A stretch of 64,000 nucleotides of DNA from Flagellimonas spongiicola (GCF_023502425.1 NZ_JAMFMA010000001.1:248001-312000); one strand, 5' to 3'; positions 44,343-52,478 are shown, numbered from the stretch's first letter. Notes: generated by a model from the letters alone, not told the origin. Translations and numbers: made by a program.

Positions 44343-45416
44343 ATGCCTGTAAACCCTACCAACCGACCGATGAAACCAGAGAGAAAACTAAGCCTACAAA
44401 ACATTTACATAATCATGGGAATTTCAATGGTTTTTGGGCTTTCATATAACTACTTCTTCTATTCACATACGTTTATAGAGTTTTTTGAGGCAGGTAGTAT
44501 AGGTGTTATTTTAGGTCTGCTTATTGGAGTTTTGGAAGAGTTTGTTTTCAAAAAAGCATTTCATAAAATTTCTTCTCTAGCTGTAACCATAATTAGGTCA
44601 TTGTTATACTCTTTGCTTATAAGCACCATTTTGGCCTTGGTATTGGCTATCGAAAATGTCTTTAAATATAATACCAGTTATTCAGAAGCAGTAATTCAAT
44701 ATCTGATCGGCCCTGAGTATAGACGAGATTTTCTATTTAGTTTGTCGTTTATTGCTATAACACTCTTTTTACTGCAGATTATACACCTCATCGGGAGGGC
44801 CAATTTTTTAAGATTATTTTTTGGAATGTATCGTCAACCACGTGAAGTTTCTAGATTGTTCATGTTTCTAGACCTTAAAGGTTCCACGTCCATAGCTGAA
44901 AAATTGGGCAACAAAATGTACAGTACATTTATAAGGGATTTCTTTAATGATATTTCCGATGCCATTATTTTGTTCAAAGGAGAAATCTATCAATATGCAG
45001 GAGACGAGATAATCTTGGTATGGCCTATAGGAAAGAATAATTTGAATGCCATCCTATGCTTTTTTAAGATGGTGGAAATCATTAAAAAAAAGCACAATGA
45101 GTATCTTACCAAATATGGCATCATTCCTGAATTTAAAGCGGGCATACATACCGGAAAGGTTATCGTAACGACCGTTGGGAAACAAAAAAAGGAAATCGTC
45201 TATCATGGCGATGTTCTGAACACCACCGCAAGAATTGAAGGAAAGTGTAATGAGTTGCAACAAAAACTATTGGTTTCAGAAAATATATTGCCATTTCTAC
45301 AAAAGGAAAAAGACTATTATATAAAGGTAAAAGGCGAAATTCAACTTAAAGGTAAATCACAAAAACTTCCGCTTTATGGAGTGCAATTAGCGACCCAAAG
45401 ACAATTTTTGCGTTAG
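44343..45416 (+). CDS. Membrane class III adenylate/guanylate cyclase
   Basis: 357 residues (348 if the ATG at 44370 is used). Five hydrophobic helices in residues about 20-160, then a class III catalytic domain (about 175-335). Metal-binding Asp residues are in MFLDLKGSTSIAEKLG and YAGDEIIL, and the transition-state Asn and Arg are in GDVLNTTARIEG. So the domain is probably active. At the position that usually holds Asp (adenylate) or Thr the residue is Val (IVYHGD), as in some other bacterial members, so the nucleotide used is unclear. No cNMP-binding protein is nearby. Last gene of the 40.9-45.4 kb run. Confidence 0.87.
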   Translation: MPVNPTNRPMKPERKLSLQNIYIIMGISMVFGLSYNYFFYSHTFIEFFEAGSIGVILGLLIGVLEEFVFKKAFHKISSLAVTIIRSLLYSLLISTILALVLAIENVFKYNTSYSEAVIQYLIGPEYRRDFLFSLSFIAITLFLLQIIHLIGRANFLRLFFGMYRQPREVSRLFMFLDLKGSTSIAEKLGNKMYSTFIRDFFNDISDAIILFKGEIYQYAGDEIILVWPIGKNNLNAILCFFKMVEIIKKKHNEYLTKYGIIPEFKAGIHTGKVIVTTVGKQKKEIVYHGDVLNTTARIEGKCNELQQKLLVSENILPFLQKEKDYYIKVKGEIQLKGKSQKLPLYGVQLATQRQFLR

Positions 45417-45650
45417 TTTCATTGTTTCAAAAATGCCCGTTTTAAGGGAATGTGAAGCTTAAACAGATTCTGACCTATATCTGTGTGCCATTTTTGGTCT
45501 TTTTTAATAGTTTCAATAAGTGACGTTTTATGGCACAGTATAAAGTTATTTGGAATTAGGTCAACACGGTTTACGAATAGATAATTGTAGATTGAATTGT
45601 TGACGAATTCATTGAAATCAATTAAAACTGTAATCTTGGGCAAAAACAAC

Positions 45651-45678
45651 AAAACCCTGCATTTTCATGTAGGGTTTT
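45651..45678 (-). terminator. Second terminator downstream of the tRNA-Arg remnant
   Basis: AAAACCCT and AGGGTTTT arms, further pairing GCAT with ATGT-like bases, around a short loop, with T-rich sequence following on the minus strand. It stands just after the tRNA 3' fragment (minus direction), as a normal tRNA terminator would. It could also serve the cyclase transcript on the plus strand. Confidence 0.7.
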
Positions 45679-45686
45679 CGCTTTAA

Positions 45687-45703
45687 GTGACCGCGGCAGG
45701 ATT
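45687..45703 (-). repeat. Duplicate of the tRNA-Arg 3' end, probable att scar
   Basis: GTGACCGCGGCAGGATT is identical to 45799-45815, which covers the last 16 bases of tRNA-Arg plus one flanking base. The copies are in direct orientation, 112 bp apart. Only the 3' end is repeated, as left by integrases that use tRNA genes. Confidence 0.75.
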
Positions 45704-45755
45704 ATCCATGATTTTCCCTAGCGCTACGCGCTGAAAATCAAAAACCCACAAAATC

Positions 45756-45788
45756 AAAAAAGCAAGCTTTAATATTTTGCTTGCTTTT
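45756..45788 (-). terminator. Terminator of tRNA-Arg
   Basis: On the minus strand GCAAGC and GCTTGC pair around an AT-rich loop and are followed by TTTTTT, 12 bp after the tRNA 3' end. Confidence 0.85.
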
Positions 45789-45799
45789 CGATTTATTCG

Positions 45800-45873
45800 T
45801 GACCGCGGCAGGATTCAAACCTGCAACCTTCTGAGCCGTAATCAGATGCGCTATTCAGTTGCGCCACGCGGCC
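45800..45873 (-). tRNA. tRNA-Arg (anticodon ACG)
   Basis: 74 nt that fold into a full cloverleaf: acceptor GGCCGCG with CGCGGTC (one G-U pair), D arm GCGC/GCGC with a 9-nt loop, anticodon arm TCTGA/TCAGA with loop TTACGGC giving ACG, variable loop of 5, T arm GCAGG/CCTGC with loop TTTGAAT, discriminator A. CCA is not encoded. A34 is expected to be deaminated to inosine to read CGN arginine codons. A good promoter is just upstream. The 3' end is repeated at 45687-45703. Confidence 0.97.
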
Positions 45874-45887
45874 TTTTAATAGGGGTG

Positions 45888-45918
45888 CAAATATATTTCT
45901 TTTTACCTTTACTACAAA
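45888..45918 (-). promoter_or_regulatory. Promoter of tRNA-Arg
   Basis: On the minus strand TTTG (45918-45915), a 19-bp spacer and TATATTTG (45895-45888), an exact match to the Bacteroidota TTTG/TAnnTTTG promoter with the standard spacing, ending 14 bp before the tRNA. The region also carries the divergent apt promoter. Confidence 0.75.
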
Positions 45919-45940
45919 ACCACTTAATCTAAAATTGCTA

Positions 45941-46453
45941 ATGGATTTTGAGTCCTATATCCGTGATGTTGCGGACTTTCCAAAACCGGGTGTGACTTTC
46001 AAGGATATAACACCACTCCTCAACAATACCAAAGCACTAACTGCGGCATCCGATGCTCTATTGAATATGTTGGAAGGTGTCCATGTGGATAAAGTTGTTG
46101 GTGTAGATAGCCGAGGTTTTATTTTCGCGCCAATGCTTGCTTCTAAACTTGGTGCGGGATTTATTCCTGTACGAAAAAAGGGAAAACTACCCTACAAAAC
46201 CCTCTCTGAACCCTATGATTTGGAATATGGTACGGATATTCTTGAAATCCATTCAGATGCCATTAAAAAGGGCGAGAAAGTTTTGGTCCATGATGATGTT
46301 TTGGCGACTGGAGGTACCGCACAGGCGGTCTGTAAACTGGTTGAAAAATTAGGTGGAGAGGTAGTGCAGTGCAATTTTTTGATTCAGTTGGCTTTCCTTG
46401 ATGGAGCGGAAAAACTGAATGGATATCCCATCCGATCCTTGTTGCGTTATTAA
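45941..46453 (+). CDS. apt: Adenine phosphoribosyltransferase
   Basis: 170 residues from the ATG at 45941 (an in-frame TTG two codons earlier is unlikely). It makes AMP from adenine and PRPP in purine salvage; cytosolic dimer. The N-terminal block DFPKPGVTFKDITPLL, the SRGFIFAP loop, the KKGKLPYKT stretch and the PRPP-binding signature VLVHDDVLATGGTA are all present. It is divergent from tRNA-Arg and convergent with the small protein gene, whose stop is only a few bases from its own. Confidence 0.97.
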   Translation: MDFESYIRDVADFPKPGVTFKDITPLLNNTKALTAASDALLNMLEGVHVDKVVGVDSRGFIFAPMLASKLGAGFIPVRKKGKLPYKTLSEPYDLEYGTDILEIHSDAIKKGEKVLVHDDVLATGGTAQAVCKLVEKLGGEVVQCNFLIQLAFLDGAEKLNGYPIRSLLRY

Positions 46454-46596
46454 TCCAATGCTCTTGTGGTAACGTAATAACGCCAACCAATAATAGCCAA
46501 CTGCAACTTTGAAGCTTTTGCTGGATCTAGACCCTTTTTAGTAAAAGAGGGCAATACCGCTTTATTGATTTTGGCCAATATTCTATAAAACATCAT
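46450..46596 (-). CDS. Small conserved flavobacterial protein
   Basis: 48 residues from the first of two adjacent ATGs at 46596 (longer starts at 46650 add unlikely sequence). Mostly basic: ILAKINKAVLPSFTKKG then LDPAKASKLQLAIIGWRYYVTTRALD. I recall very similar proteins beside apt in other flavobacteria, sometimes labelled SsrA-binding protein without good reason. No signal or full membrane helix. Its stop overlaps the end of apt (46450-46453) on the opposite strand. Function unknown. The strong position and composition conservation make it a likely real gene. Confidence 0.6.
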   Translation of the reverse strand: MMFYRILAKINKAVLPSFTKKGLDPAKASKLQLAIIGWRYYVTTRALD

Positions 46597-46644
46597 ACTA
46601 AGTGTTGGTGTTGCAAATATAACCATCCTTGTGTAACGAGTTGA

Positions 46645-46675
46645 TAGCAAAAAAGAAAGGGGGCAAAGCCCCCCA
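46645..46675 (-). terminator. Terminator after the DUF885 gene
   Basis: On the minus strand GGGGGC, a 3-nt loop, GCCCCC, then TTTCTTTTTT. A very GC-rich short hairpin in AT-rich surroundings, placed 25 bp after the DUF885 stop. Confidence 0.82.
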
Positions 46676-46699
46676 AGAAAAATTAAAAAAACCTAACAA

Positions 46700-48478
46700 T
46701 TAACTATTTTCCTTAATCCAGTTGTCGATTTTGTTTTCCAATAAGGCTAAAGGCACACATCCGGTTTCTAAAACTTGGTTGTGGAATTGCCTTATATCGA
46801 AGTTAGCGCCCAACGCATCTGAAGCTTTATTTCGAAGCTCCCTGATTTTCAATTGACCTATTTTATAGGAAAGGGCTTGACCCGGATTCGCCATGTAGCG
46901 CTCAATTTCAGAGGTTATGGATGCTTCGGATTCAGCCTCATTGTCCAAAGAGTATTGGATGGCCTGCTCTCGAGTCCATCCCTTGGAATGTAAACCGGTA
47001 TCAACGACTAAGCGAATGGCTCTGTGCATTTCTGCGCCAAGCATGCCAAACAATTGATATGGATCTGTATATAGACCTAATTCTGTCCCTAATGATTCGC
47101 AATACAAGGCCCAGCCTTCACCATATCCGCTATACCACAATAATTTTCTGAATTTGGGCAATTCCGTACTTTCTTGGGTCAAGGAAATTTGATAATGATG
47201 TCCAGGTATTGCTTCATGCAAAAAGAGGGATTCATCTGAGTATACATTGTATTTCGTTACGTCAGGAATCGGCGTGTAAAAGATGCCTGGTCTTGTCCCG
47301 TCCAGTGAGCCCGGATTATATTCTGCACTTGCCGAGCTTTCCCTGAAAGCCTCAGTACGTCTTACTTCAAAAGGGGTTTTTGGTTTTACATCAAATAACT
47401 TTTCAATTTGCGGTTGCATGCGGTCATGAATGGCATTGAAGTTATCAATGACCTCTTGAGGATCTGTAAAGGGCATTAAGTCCTTATTGTTTCTAACGTA
47501 ATCAAAAAAGGCCTTTAAGTCCCCTTCAAATCCAACCTGATCTTTGATTTTTTCCATTTCTGACCGAATACGGGCTACTTCGCTTAAGCCCAATTCGTGG
47601 ATTTCAGCTGCAGTCATATCCGTTGTGGTGTAGCGCTTAATTTGGTGTGCATAATAGGCGTCACCATCAGGTTCTCCTTGGATTCCACTAGATTCACGTC
47701 CTGCATCCATATACTCGTTCGCCATGAATGTATGAAGGTTCTCATATGCTGGAACAATGCGTTCCAGAATCATGCTTTCGTATGCATTTGTCAATTTTTC
47801 TCTGTCCGCTTCAGAAAAATCCGCGGGCATATTCTTGATGGGGGAAAAGAACAAGTGTTGGTCTACGTTTTTTACGGTTTGCGACTGCAATTGTGGTAAC
47901 ACTTTCTTAATTAGGGATTTGGGAAGGACGTGTCCGGATTCCATGCCTTGTCGCATCCGCTCTTGCGCACTGGAAAGCCACGCCAAATAGCCATCCACTC
48001 GTTTCATCCAATTTTCATAATCTTCTACCGTATTGAACGGTTGCGCACTGGAGCCACTAGCCAATTGTCCCATAAAAAGGTTGGGGGACCACATTTGGTC
48101 TATCGGCGTAAGATTGGCGTTGTAATTGAATTCATTTAAATTAATGTCACATTCCCATTGTAAAATGGCTTTGCTCATTTGCTCACTTGAAGAAAGTTGA
48201 TCATCAGGAAAACTATCGAGTTTGGCCTTATATGTTTCGTAATATGCTTTTACTTTCGCAATATGATCGTCAGCAAGTGAATTAGGGAAACTATCGTCGT
48301 ATCTGTGGTCACCAGCCGTTGTTGCGTTTATTGGGGATAATTTGAGGCCATCTTCATAATAGCCATCTAAAACTGCTGTAAATTCAGCTTTTAGGTTTGG
48401 GGAAACTTCAGTTTTTGGTTCGCTCTTACAGGATTGAAGTACTGCAATCGACAGAACCAGAATTGTTATTTTTTTCAC
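46700..48478 (-). CDS. DUF885-family lipoprotein, predicted metallopeptidase
   Basis: 592 residues. Lipobox Cys16 (AVLQSCKSE). DUF885 proteins resemble zinc peptidases; the probable metal site is LHEAIPGHHYQ (HExxxGHH-type), with GWALYCESLG downstream as the usual second element. The N-terminal half is helical (SEQMSKAILQWECDINLNEF). It likely acts in the periplasm on peptides. The gene is alone, with its own terminator, about 125 bp from the SPFH gene terminator upstream. The family is common in Bacteroidota as one to three lipoproteins per genome. Confidence 0.9.
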   Translation of the reverse strand: MKKITILVLSIAVLQSCKSEPKTEVSPNLKAEFTAVLDGYYEDGLKLSPINATTAGDHRYDDSFPNSLADDHIAKVKAYYETYKAKLDSFPDDQLSSSEQMSKAILQWECDINLNEFNYNANLTPIDQMWSPNLFMGQLASGSSAQPFNTVEDYENWMKRVDGYLAWLSSAQERMRQGMESGHVLPKSLIKKVLPQLQSQTVKNVDQHLFFSPIKNMPADFSEADREKLTNAYESMILERIVPAYENLHTFMANEYMDAGRESSGIQGEPDGDAYYAHQIKRYTTTDMTAAEIHELGLSEVARIRSEMEKIKDQVGFEGDLKAFFDYVRNNKDLMPFTDPQEVIDNFNAIHDRMQPQIEKLFDVKPKTPFEVRRTEAFRESSASAEYNPGSLDGTRPGIFYTPIPDVTKYNVYSDESLFLHEAIPGHHYQISLTQESTELPKFRKLLWYSGYGEGWALYCESLGTELGLYTDPYQLFGMLGAEMHRAIRLVVDTGLHSKGWTREQAIQYSLDNEAESEASITSEIERYMANPGQALSYKIGQLKIRELRNKASDALGANFDIRQFHNQVLETGCVPLALLENKIDNWIKENS

Positions 48479-48561
48479 TTTTTATAGATTGATTTGTTAC
48501 AAAAATGTAAAATAATCAAATCGTGAATAGCAACTCTAGATCAACTGCTAAAGTTTTGATA

Positions 48562-48592
48562 AAAAAATACCTCGCCATTTGGCGAGGTATTG
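48562..48592 (-). terminator. Terminator after the SPFH gene
   Basis: ATACCTCGCC and GGCGAGGTAT pair around a 4-nt loop; on the minus strand it is followed by TTTTTTT. It ends 12 bp from the SPFH stop. Confidence 0.88.
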
Positions 48593-48603
48593 CAACTAAG
48601 GTT

Positions 48604-49938
48604 CTACTTCTTTGGATTGCTCATCATCTGTTTGGCCAAATCAGCACCAATTAATGATTCCAGCAAATTGTTGTCGTTACTTTTACCATCAGAACCTTCA
48701 ATAAAAATTTCGGGTAGACGGAGTTCTTTTAATTCCCTGGCAACACCGACCGAGGTTTTATAGTCCCATTCAGCACGCTCTTGAGGGGTAAGACCGGCAT
48801 TTACAAGTTTGGCATTTTGGTAAGCCTCAGCATCAGCAGCCACTTTTTTACTTTGTGCCTTGTATTTTTCCACCTCAAATTGCTTCTTCTCCTTCACAAG
48901 ATTGAACTCCGCAACTTTAGCTTCAGTTTCCGCTGCAATGGTCTTCTGGATCTGCTCTTTTTCCAGTCTGGCTCTTTCTGCGGCCTTTTCAGCTTCACCT
49001 CGTGCTTTTTCTTTTTGTGCACGGTAAAACTCACGCTCCGCTTGTTGTTTTTCCAATTGGGTTTGCGCAACTTCTTCCTTTTGCAACTGTAGGCGTTTGT
49101 CAAAAGTTGTTTCCCAGTCGATTTCTGTTACCACCGCTTGTACCACAGTTAAACCATAGGCCTTAAGCGAATTTCCCTCTTCGCGAATAGGTTGTCCATT
49201 TTTGATTTTGATCCGAAACCGCTTTTGTTTCGTTTCCTTGTTCACCACCGTCCGAACCGTAGTGGAATCGCCAATGATTTCCTTGTTCTCCATAGCTGAG
49301 TACTCTTCTAGTACATACATTCCATTTTCCAACTGATCCTTGAAATAGCGGTCAAAGTCTGAAGCTTGACCTGAAATGTAATCCTGCGCGTCCATAAGCT
49401 TACAGGTGTTTTTTATGGACTGATCAATATTTGGAATGATACGTGATCTAATTAGGTTTTTTTCAGTTTTGTTGCGATCTGCCACTGATAAGAACTGCGT
49501 TTGATCGTCCGTATTGATACTGATAACTACGGAGGTAGCAATTCTTGCTTTTACTGCATCACTGAACGCCCAATACTTGGCAGCGTCAACGTTAGCGTAT
49601 TCACTCTGCTCTCCCAAATCACCTTCGGAATTGGGAATAACATATTTAATGGGCAATTCAAATTGTATTGGTATTAATCTACCCCACATCTTGGTATGAA
49701 TGCCTTGTCTGAAGACAGCTTTTTGACCTCCCCAAGGATATTGTACGGCGTAGGCGGTACCTGGCTCAGCATAGAAAAACGTCCCGGTTACCACACTCAT
49801 CAAAATACCGACACCTATGATTTGCAAACTTCGCTTTGGATTAAACCATTGCAATAGTTTACTGGTTTTAAAGATGGGTTTTGCAACCAGGGTAACAATT
49901 CCTAAAAGTATTATGAGTATTCCTAATGTTATAAGCAT
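48604..49938 (-). CDS. SPFH/band 7-domain membrane protein
   Basis: 444 residues. Two membrane helices at the N-terminus (about 2-20 and 40-58), then an SPFH domain (about 60-270: GTAYAVQYPWG, TKMWGRLIPIQ, VVQAVVTEIDWE). A long charged coiled coil (about 275-390) follows, dominated by Glu, Lys, Gln and Ala in heptads, and a short soluble tail. The layout matches prohibitin/stomatin/flotillin-like scaffolds that build large rings or cages on membranes. Function here is unknown; some work in envelope stress or proteolysis control. It stands alone with its own terminator. Confidence 0.9.
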   Translation of the reverse strand: MLITLGILIILLGIVTLVAKPIFKTSKLLQWFNPKRSLQIIGVGILMSVVTGTFFYAEPGTAYAVQYPWGGQKAVFRQGIHTKMWGRLIPIQFELPIKYVIPNSEGDLGEQSEYANVDAAKYWAFSDAVKARIATSVVISINTDDQTQFLSVADRNKTEKNLIRSRIIPNIDQSIKNTCKLMDAQDYISGQASDFDRYFKDQLENGMYVLEEYSAMENKEIIGDSTTVRTVVNKETKQKRFRIKIKNGQPIREEGNSLKAYGLTVVQAVVTEIDWETTFDKRLQLQKEEVAQTQLEKQQAEREFYRAQKEKARGEAEKAAERARLEKEQIQKTIAAETEAKVAEFNLVKEKKQFEVEKYKAQSKKVAADAEAYQNAKLVNAGLTPQERAEWDYKTSVGVARELKELRLPEIFIEGSDGKSNDNNLLESLIGADLAKQMMSNPKK

Positions 49939-50393
49939 AGCGATTGGTTTTAAAGGTTAAACAAAAATTACAGTGATGAGCTGAACGACCAGCATCACCA
50001 AAAACTTTACAATTGTGATCATTGAAATGATTGATTTTAATGGTTGAAAATGATGTAGTTAACCGGTTACTTTTTTTAAGATAAAATGATGGAAATCATG
50101 TTTCCAAATTTTTGGGGCAAAATCAATACAATTGCATACATAATTGTAGTTAAAAAAATGATATAGGATATAAATATGATTCGAAGCTCTACGATAAAGT
50201 AATAGTATGTAAGGTTATTGTCAGTATACTATAAGAAATTGTAATAATTGTAGGGGTCTTTTTGGTCTGATTTTAAAAACTAAGGGCGAAAACCTTCAAA
50301 AATTGAGCGTTTTTGAGGATTTCGTTTGGGGGTGGATAAAAAAAACGGCCCCATATGGGACCGTTTTTAACTGTCAAAAACGAAGAAAATTAA
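49939..50393. other. Intergenic region of 455 bp
   Basis: Between the SPFH gene start and the M56 gene stop (both minus). AT-rich and without a supported gene or RNA. It contains the M56 terminator (50337-50368) at its right end. The promoter of the SPFH gene should lie near 49950-50050 but no clear consensus is seen. Confidence 0.7.
50337..50368 (-). terminator. Terminator after the M56 gene
   Basis: AAAAACGG(C)CC and GG(A)CCGTTTTT pair around CATATG; on the minus strand a run of T follows. Situated 26 bp after the M56 gene stop. Confidence 0.85.
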
Positions 50394-52007
50394 CTATTGA
50401 TTACGCTTTTTTGTAGTGATTTCCACTACGCCATTTTTTGCTTTCTTACCATATTTTTTTGTCGCACTTTCGCCTTTCAGTACTTCAATGGTTTCTATAT
50501 CATGGGGAGTTAATTTTTCGACTTCTTTTTTTGTGGTTTTTTTACCATTGACATAAAAGAGTGGCTTATCGGTACCATCATAATTAAATATTAGATTCCT
50601 GTCGTTACCGCTAAATTCCATCTCATCATGTTGGTCACCATGTTTTATCATGATGTTATTCTCGGTGTTTCCATCTTCGGATAATCTTTCAATAATAACA
50701 TGCCCCTCTTTTTCGGTATCGTGATTCATGTCTTCATGAACTTCAACATTGTGCCCATTTTCACTATCCACTCGCACATTAACACTAGCATGGTTGTCTG
50801 CGGAATGTACTTGGATGTTCTTGTATGATGAATTTCCGAAAGACACACTGTTTGAAGGGCCATCATAATACATGGAAATTGGGCTGATAGGTGAATTAGA
50901 GTTAGAACTGTAACTACCTGTGAAGTTATCACCATCTTTTCCACGACCACTTATGTGCAAGTCAATTCCTATGATTTCATTGTTGGAGTTGTGGACTACT
51001 GTATAGGAGAAATCAACGTTTTCTTTCTGCAAATCAGATTTGATACGTTCTAGTTCCGCATCAGAAGTATCTTTATCAATGACAACACTAATAGAATTGT
51101 CCTGCGCAATGTTGGGATGAACGTTGTCTTGGGCTATTTCATTTTTATACACAGTTTTGGTGTTGAATGCCATAAGGAAAAGCGTGAGGGCAGGAAAGAC
51201 TACCAGCATTTTAAGCATTCTAGTTTTTTTGGAGTGATTTTGATTTAACATGACTATTCGTTTTTTGATTAATGAACTATAAAATGGATTTGCAAGTGTC
51301 ATGGATTTTGGGCCCATCACTTGCTTTAACATTAGGTATTGATAGAATGTTTTGCCTTCACCTGTTGTACAACTTTTCGCATCTGCCAGAAATTCCAGAT
51401 TTTGTTTTAGGCAAGTCCGGTATAACCAGACCAATGGGTTAAACCATAAGAAGATTACTAGAGATTCCATTATTAGGATGTCTAGACTATGGTATTCCCT
51501 GGCATGTACCTTTTCATGGGCAATAATAGATTTCAACTCACTGGGGTTAAAGGTGTCTTTGTGATAAAACAAGTATTTGAAAAATGAAAACGGGGATATG
51601 GTTTTTTGGGTCTGAACGTGATAAAAAGACTGTTCCCTTAGTAGTTTGCCATTTGTAATCATATGATTAATGGTCCATAACTGTACCAAAAGACGTAAGC
51701 CGAATACAAGTACACCCGCCAAATAGAGTACCAAAAGTGTTGTATTCCAATTAAATGTTGAAGGTGCTGTTGATGTTCCCGTTGTAAGAGCATTATTGAT
51801 TGTTGCTCCTGAAAACAGATTTGAATCCAAGATTACGACTTCAGTTATGGAGATGAAAGGGGCGAACAGGGCAAATGCAATTCCGGATAACAGAAACCAA
51901 CGGTTGCCATCAAAAAAAGTCTCTTTTTTCAAGAAGATCAAGTAGCATCCTAAAAAAAGCAACAGGATGCCAGATGATTTCAGTAGATGTATAAAATAGG
52001 GTTCCAT
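50394..52007 (-). CDS. BlaR1-type M56 metallopeptidase with plug-like C-terminal tail
   Basis: 537 residues. Four hydrophobic helices (about 8-26, 36-56, 88-112, 262-280). The zinc peptidase motif HEKVH is at 164-168 in the cytoplasmic loop, followed by NPLVWLYRTCLKQNLEFLAD, the usual BlaR1/MecR1 second half. After the fourth helix comes a 250-residue periplasmic region, His/Asn/Ser rich, whose last 60 residues resemble a TonB-receptor plug (PLFYVNGK, IETIEVLKGESATKKYG, NGVVEITTK). It senses an external signal and cuts the paired BlaI repressor. The ATG overlaps the BlaI stop by one base. No beta-lactamase gene is adjacent. Confidence 0.92.
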   Translation of the reverse strand: MEPYFIHLLKSSGILLLFLGCYLIFLKKETFFDGNRWFLLSGIAFALFAPFISITEVVILDSNLFSGATINNALTTGTSTAPSTFNWNTTLLVLYLAGVLVFGLRLLVQLWTINHMITNGKLLREQSFYHVQTQKTISPFSFFKYLFYHKDTFNPSELKSIIAHEKVHAREYHSLDILIMESLVIFLWFNPLVWLYRTCLKQNLEFLADAKSCTTGEGKTFYQYLMLKQVMGPKSMTLANPFYSSLIKKRIVMLNQNHSKKTRMLKMLVVFPALTLFLMAFNTKTVYKNEIAQDNVHPNIAQDNSISVVIDKDTSDAELERIKSDLQKENVDFSYTVVHNSNNEIIGIDLHISGRGKDGDNFTGSYSSNSNSPISPISMYYDGPSNSVSFGNSSYKNIQVHSADNHASVNVRVDSENGHNVEVHEDMNHDTEKEGHVIIERLSEDGNTENNIMIKHGDQHDEMEFSGNDRNLIFNYDGTDKPLFYVNGKKTTKKEVEKLTPHDIETIEVLKGESATKKYGKKAKNGVVEITTKKRNQ

Positions 52008-52366
52008 TACTTTTTCTTTTCAATGAGTTCAATAATTTCCTTTAGCTCTTCCACGGATATCTTTTCTTCCTTGGCAAAAAATGATACCAAACTTTTATAG
52101 GAATTGTCATAGAAATCAGCAATTGTTGTATTGATGAACTTTTTACGATATGCTTCTTTGGTAATTAGGGGATAGTATCGATGTGTATTTCCAAAAGCCT
52201 CATGTCCCACATAGTTTTTTTCCTGCAGGTTTCTTATTATGGTGGATAGGGTATTGTAATGGGGTTTGTTACCCTCCATTTGTTCCAACACCTCTTTTAC
52301 AAAAGCCTTTTTCAGCCGCCATAAAATTTTCATTACTTCTTCTTCCTTGTTTGTTAGTTTTTGCAT
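52007..52366 (-). CDS. BlaI/MecI-family repressor
   Basis: 119 residues, typical size. An N-terminal winged helix (LTNKEEEVMKILWRLKKAFVKEVLEQM, YNTLSTIIRNLQEKNYVGHEAFGNTHRYYPL) and a short dimerisation helix at the end (ISVEELKEIIELIEKKK). It represses its own operon and is destroyed by the M56 peptidase encoded next. Two TAGTT-N4-AACTA palindromes upstream, one overlapping the -33 element, are its likely operators. The stop overlaps the M56 start (TAATG). Confidence 0.95.
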   Translation of the reverse strand: MQKLTNKEEEVMKILWRLKKAFVKEVLEQMEGNKPHYNTLSTIIRNLQEKNYVGHEAFGNTHRYYPLITKEAYRKKFINTTIADFYDNSYKSLVSFFAKEEKISVEELKEIIELIEKKK

Positions 52367-52444
52367 GGTGGTTCAATGTATGTTCAATGATGCTTTTTGC
52401 TGCTCAAGTTTTGTTACAAAACCGAATAATTGATGAATTTCAAC

Positions 52445-52475
52445 CAAACATACTATTATAAATTTAGTTATACAA
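52445..52475 (-). promoter_or_regulatory. Promoter of the blaI-M56 operon
   Basis: On the minus strand TTG (52475-52473), a 20-bp spacer and TATGTTTG (52452-52445), a full TAnnTTTG box. It lies about 79 bp before the blaI ATG. The -33 TTG is inside the first operator palindrome. Confidence 0.65.
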
Positions 52476-52478
52476 CTA
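52465..52478. promoter_or_regulatory. BlaI operator O1
   Basis: TAGTTATACAACTA, an inverted repeat TAGTT-N4-AACTA that covers the -33 element of the blaI promoter. Its centre is exactly 20 bp (two helical turns) from that of O2. Confidence 0.72.

Larger units (their letters stand above)
45417..45799. other. Intergenic region of 383 bp downstream of tRNA-Arg
   Basis: It contains, from left to right, a terminator (45651-45678), a 16-17 bp copy of the tRNA-Arg 3' end (45687-45703), a further inverted repeat (GATTTTC with GAAAATC around AGCGC/GCGCT, 45710-45739) and the tRNA terminator (45756-45788). No protein gene is supported. Confidence 0.75.

Noticed and set aside
45419..45652. 77-codon minus-strand frame next to the tRNA-Arg terminator
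   Set aside because: The start codon lies inside the terminator hairpin at 45651-45678, there is no ribosome-binding site, and the composition does not look like a protein family.
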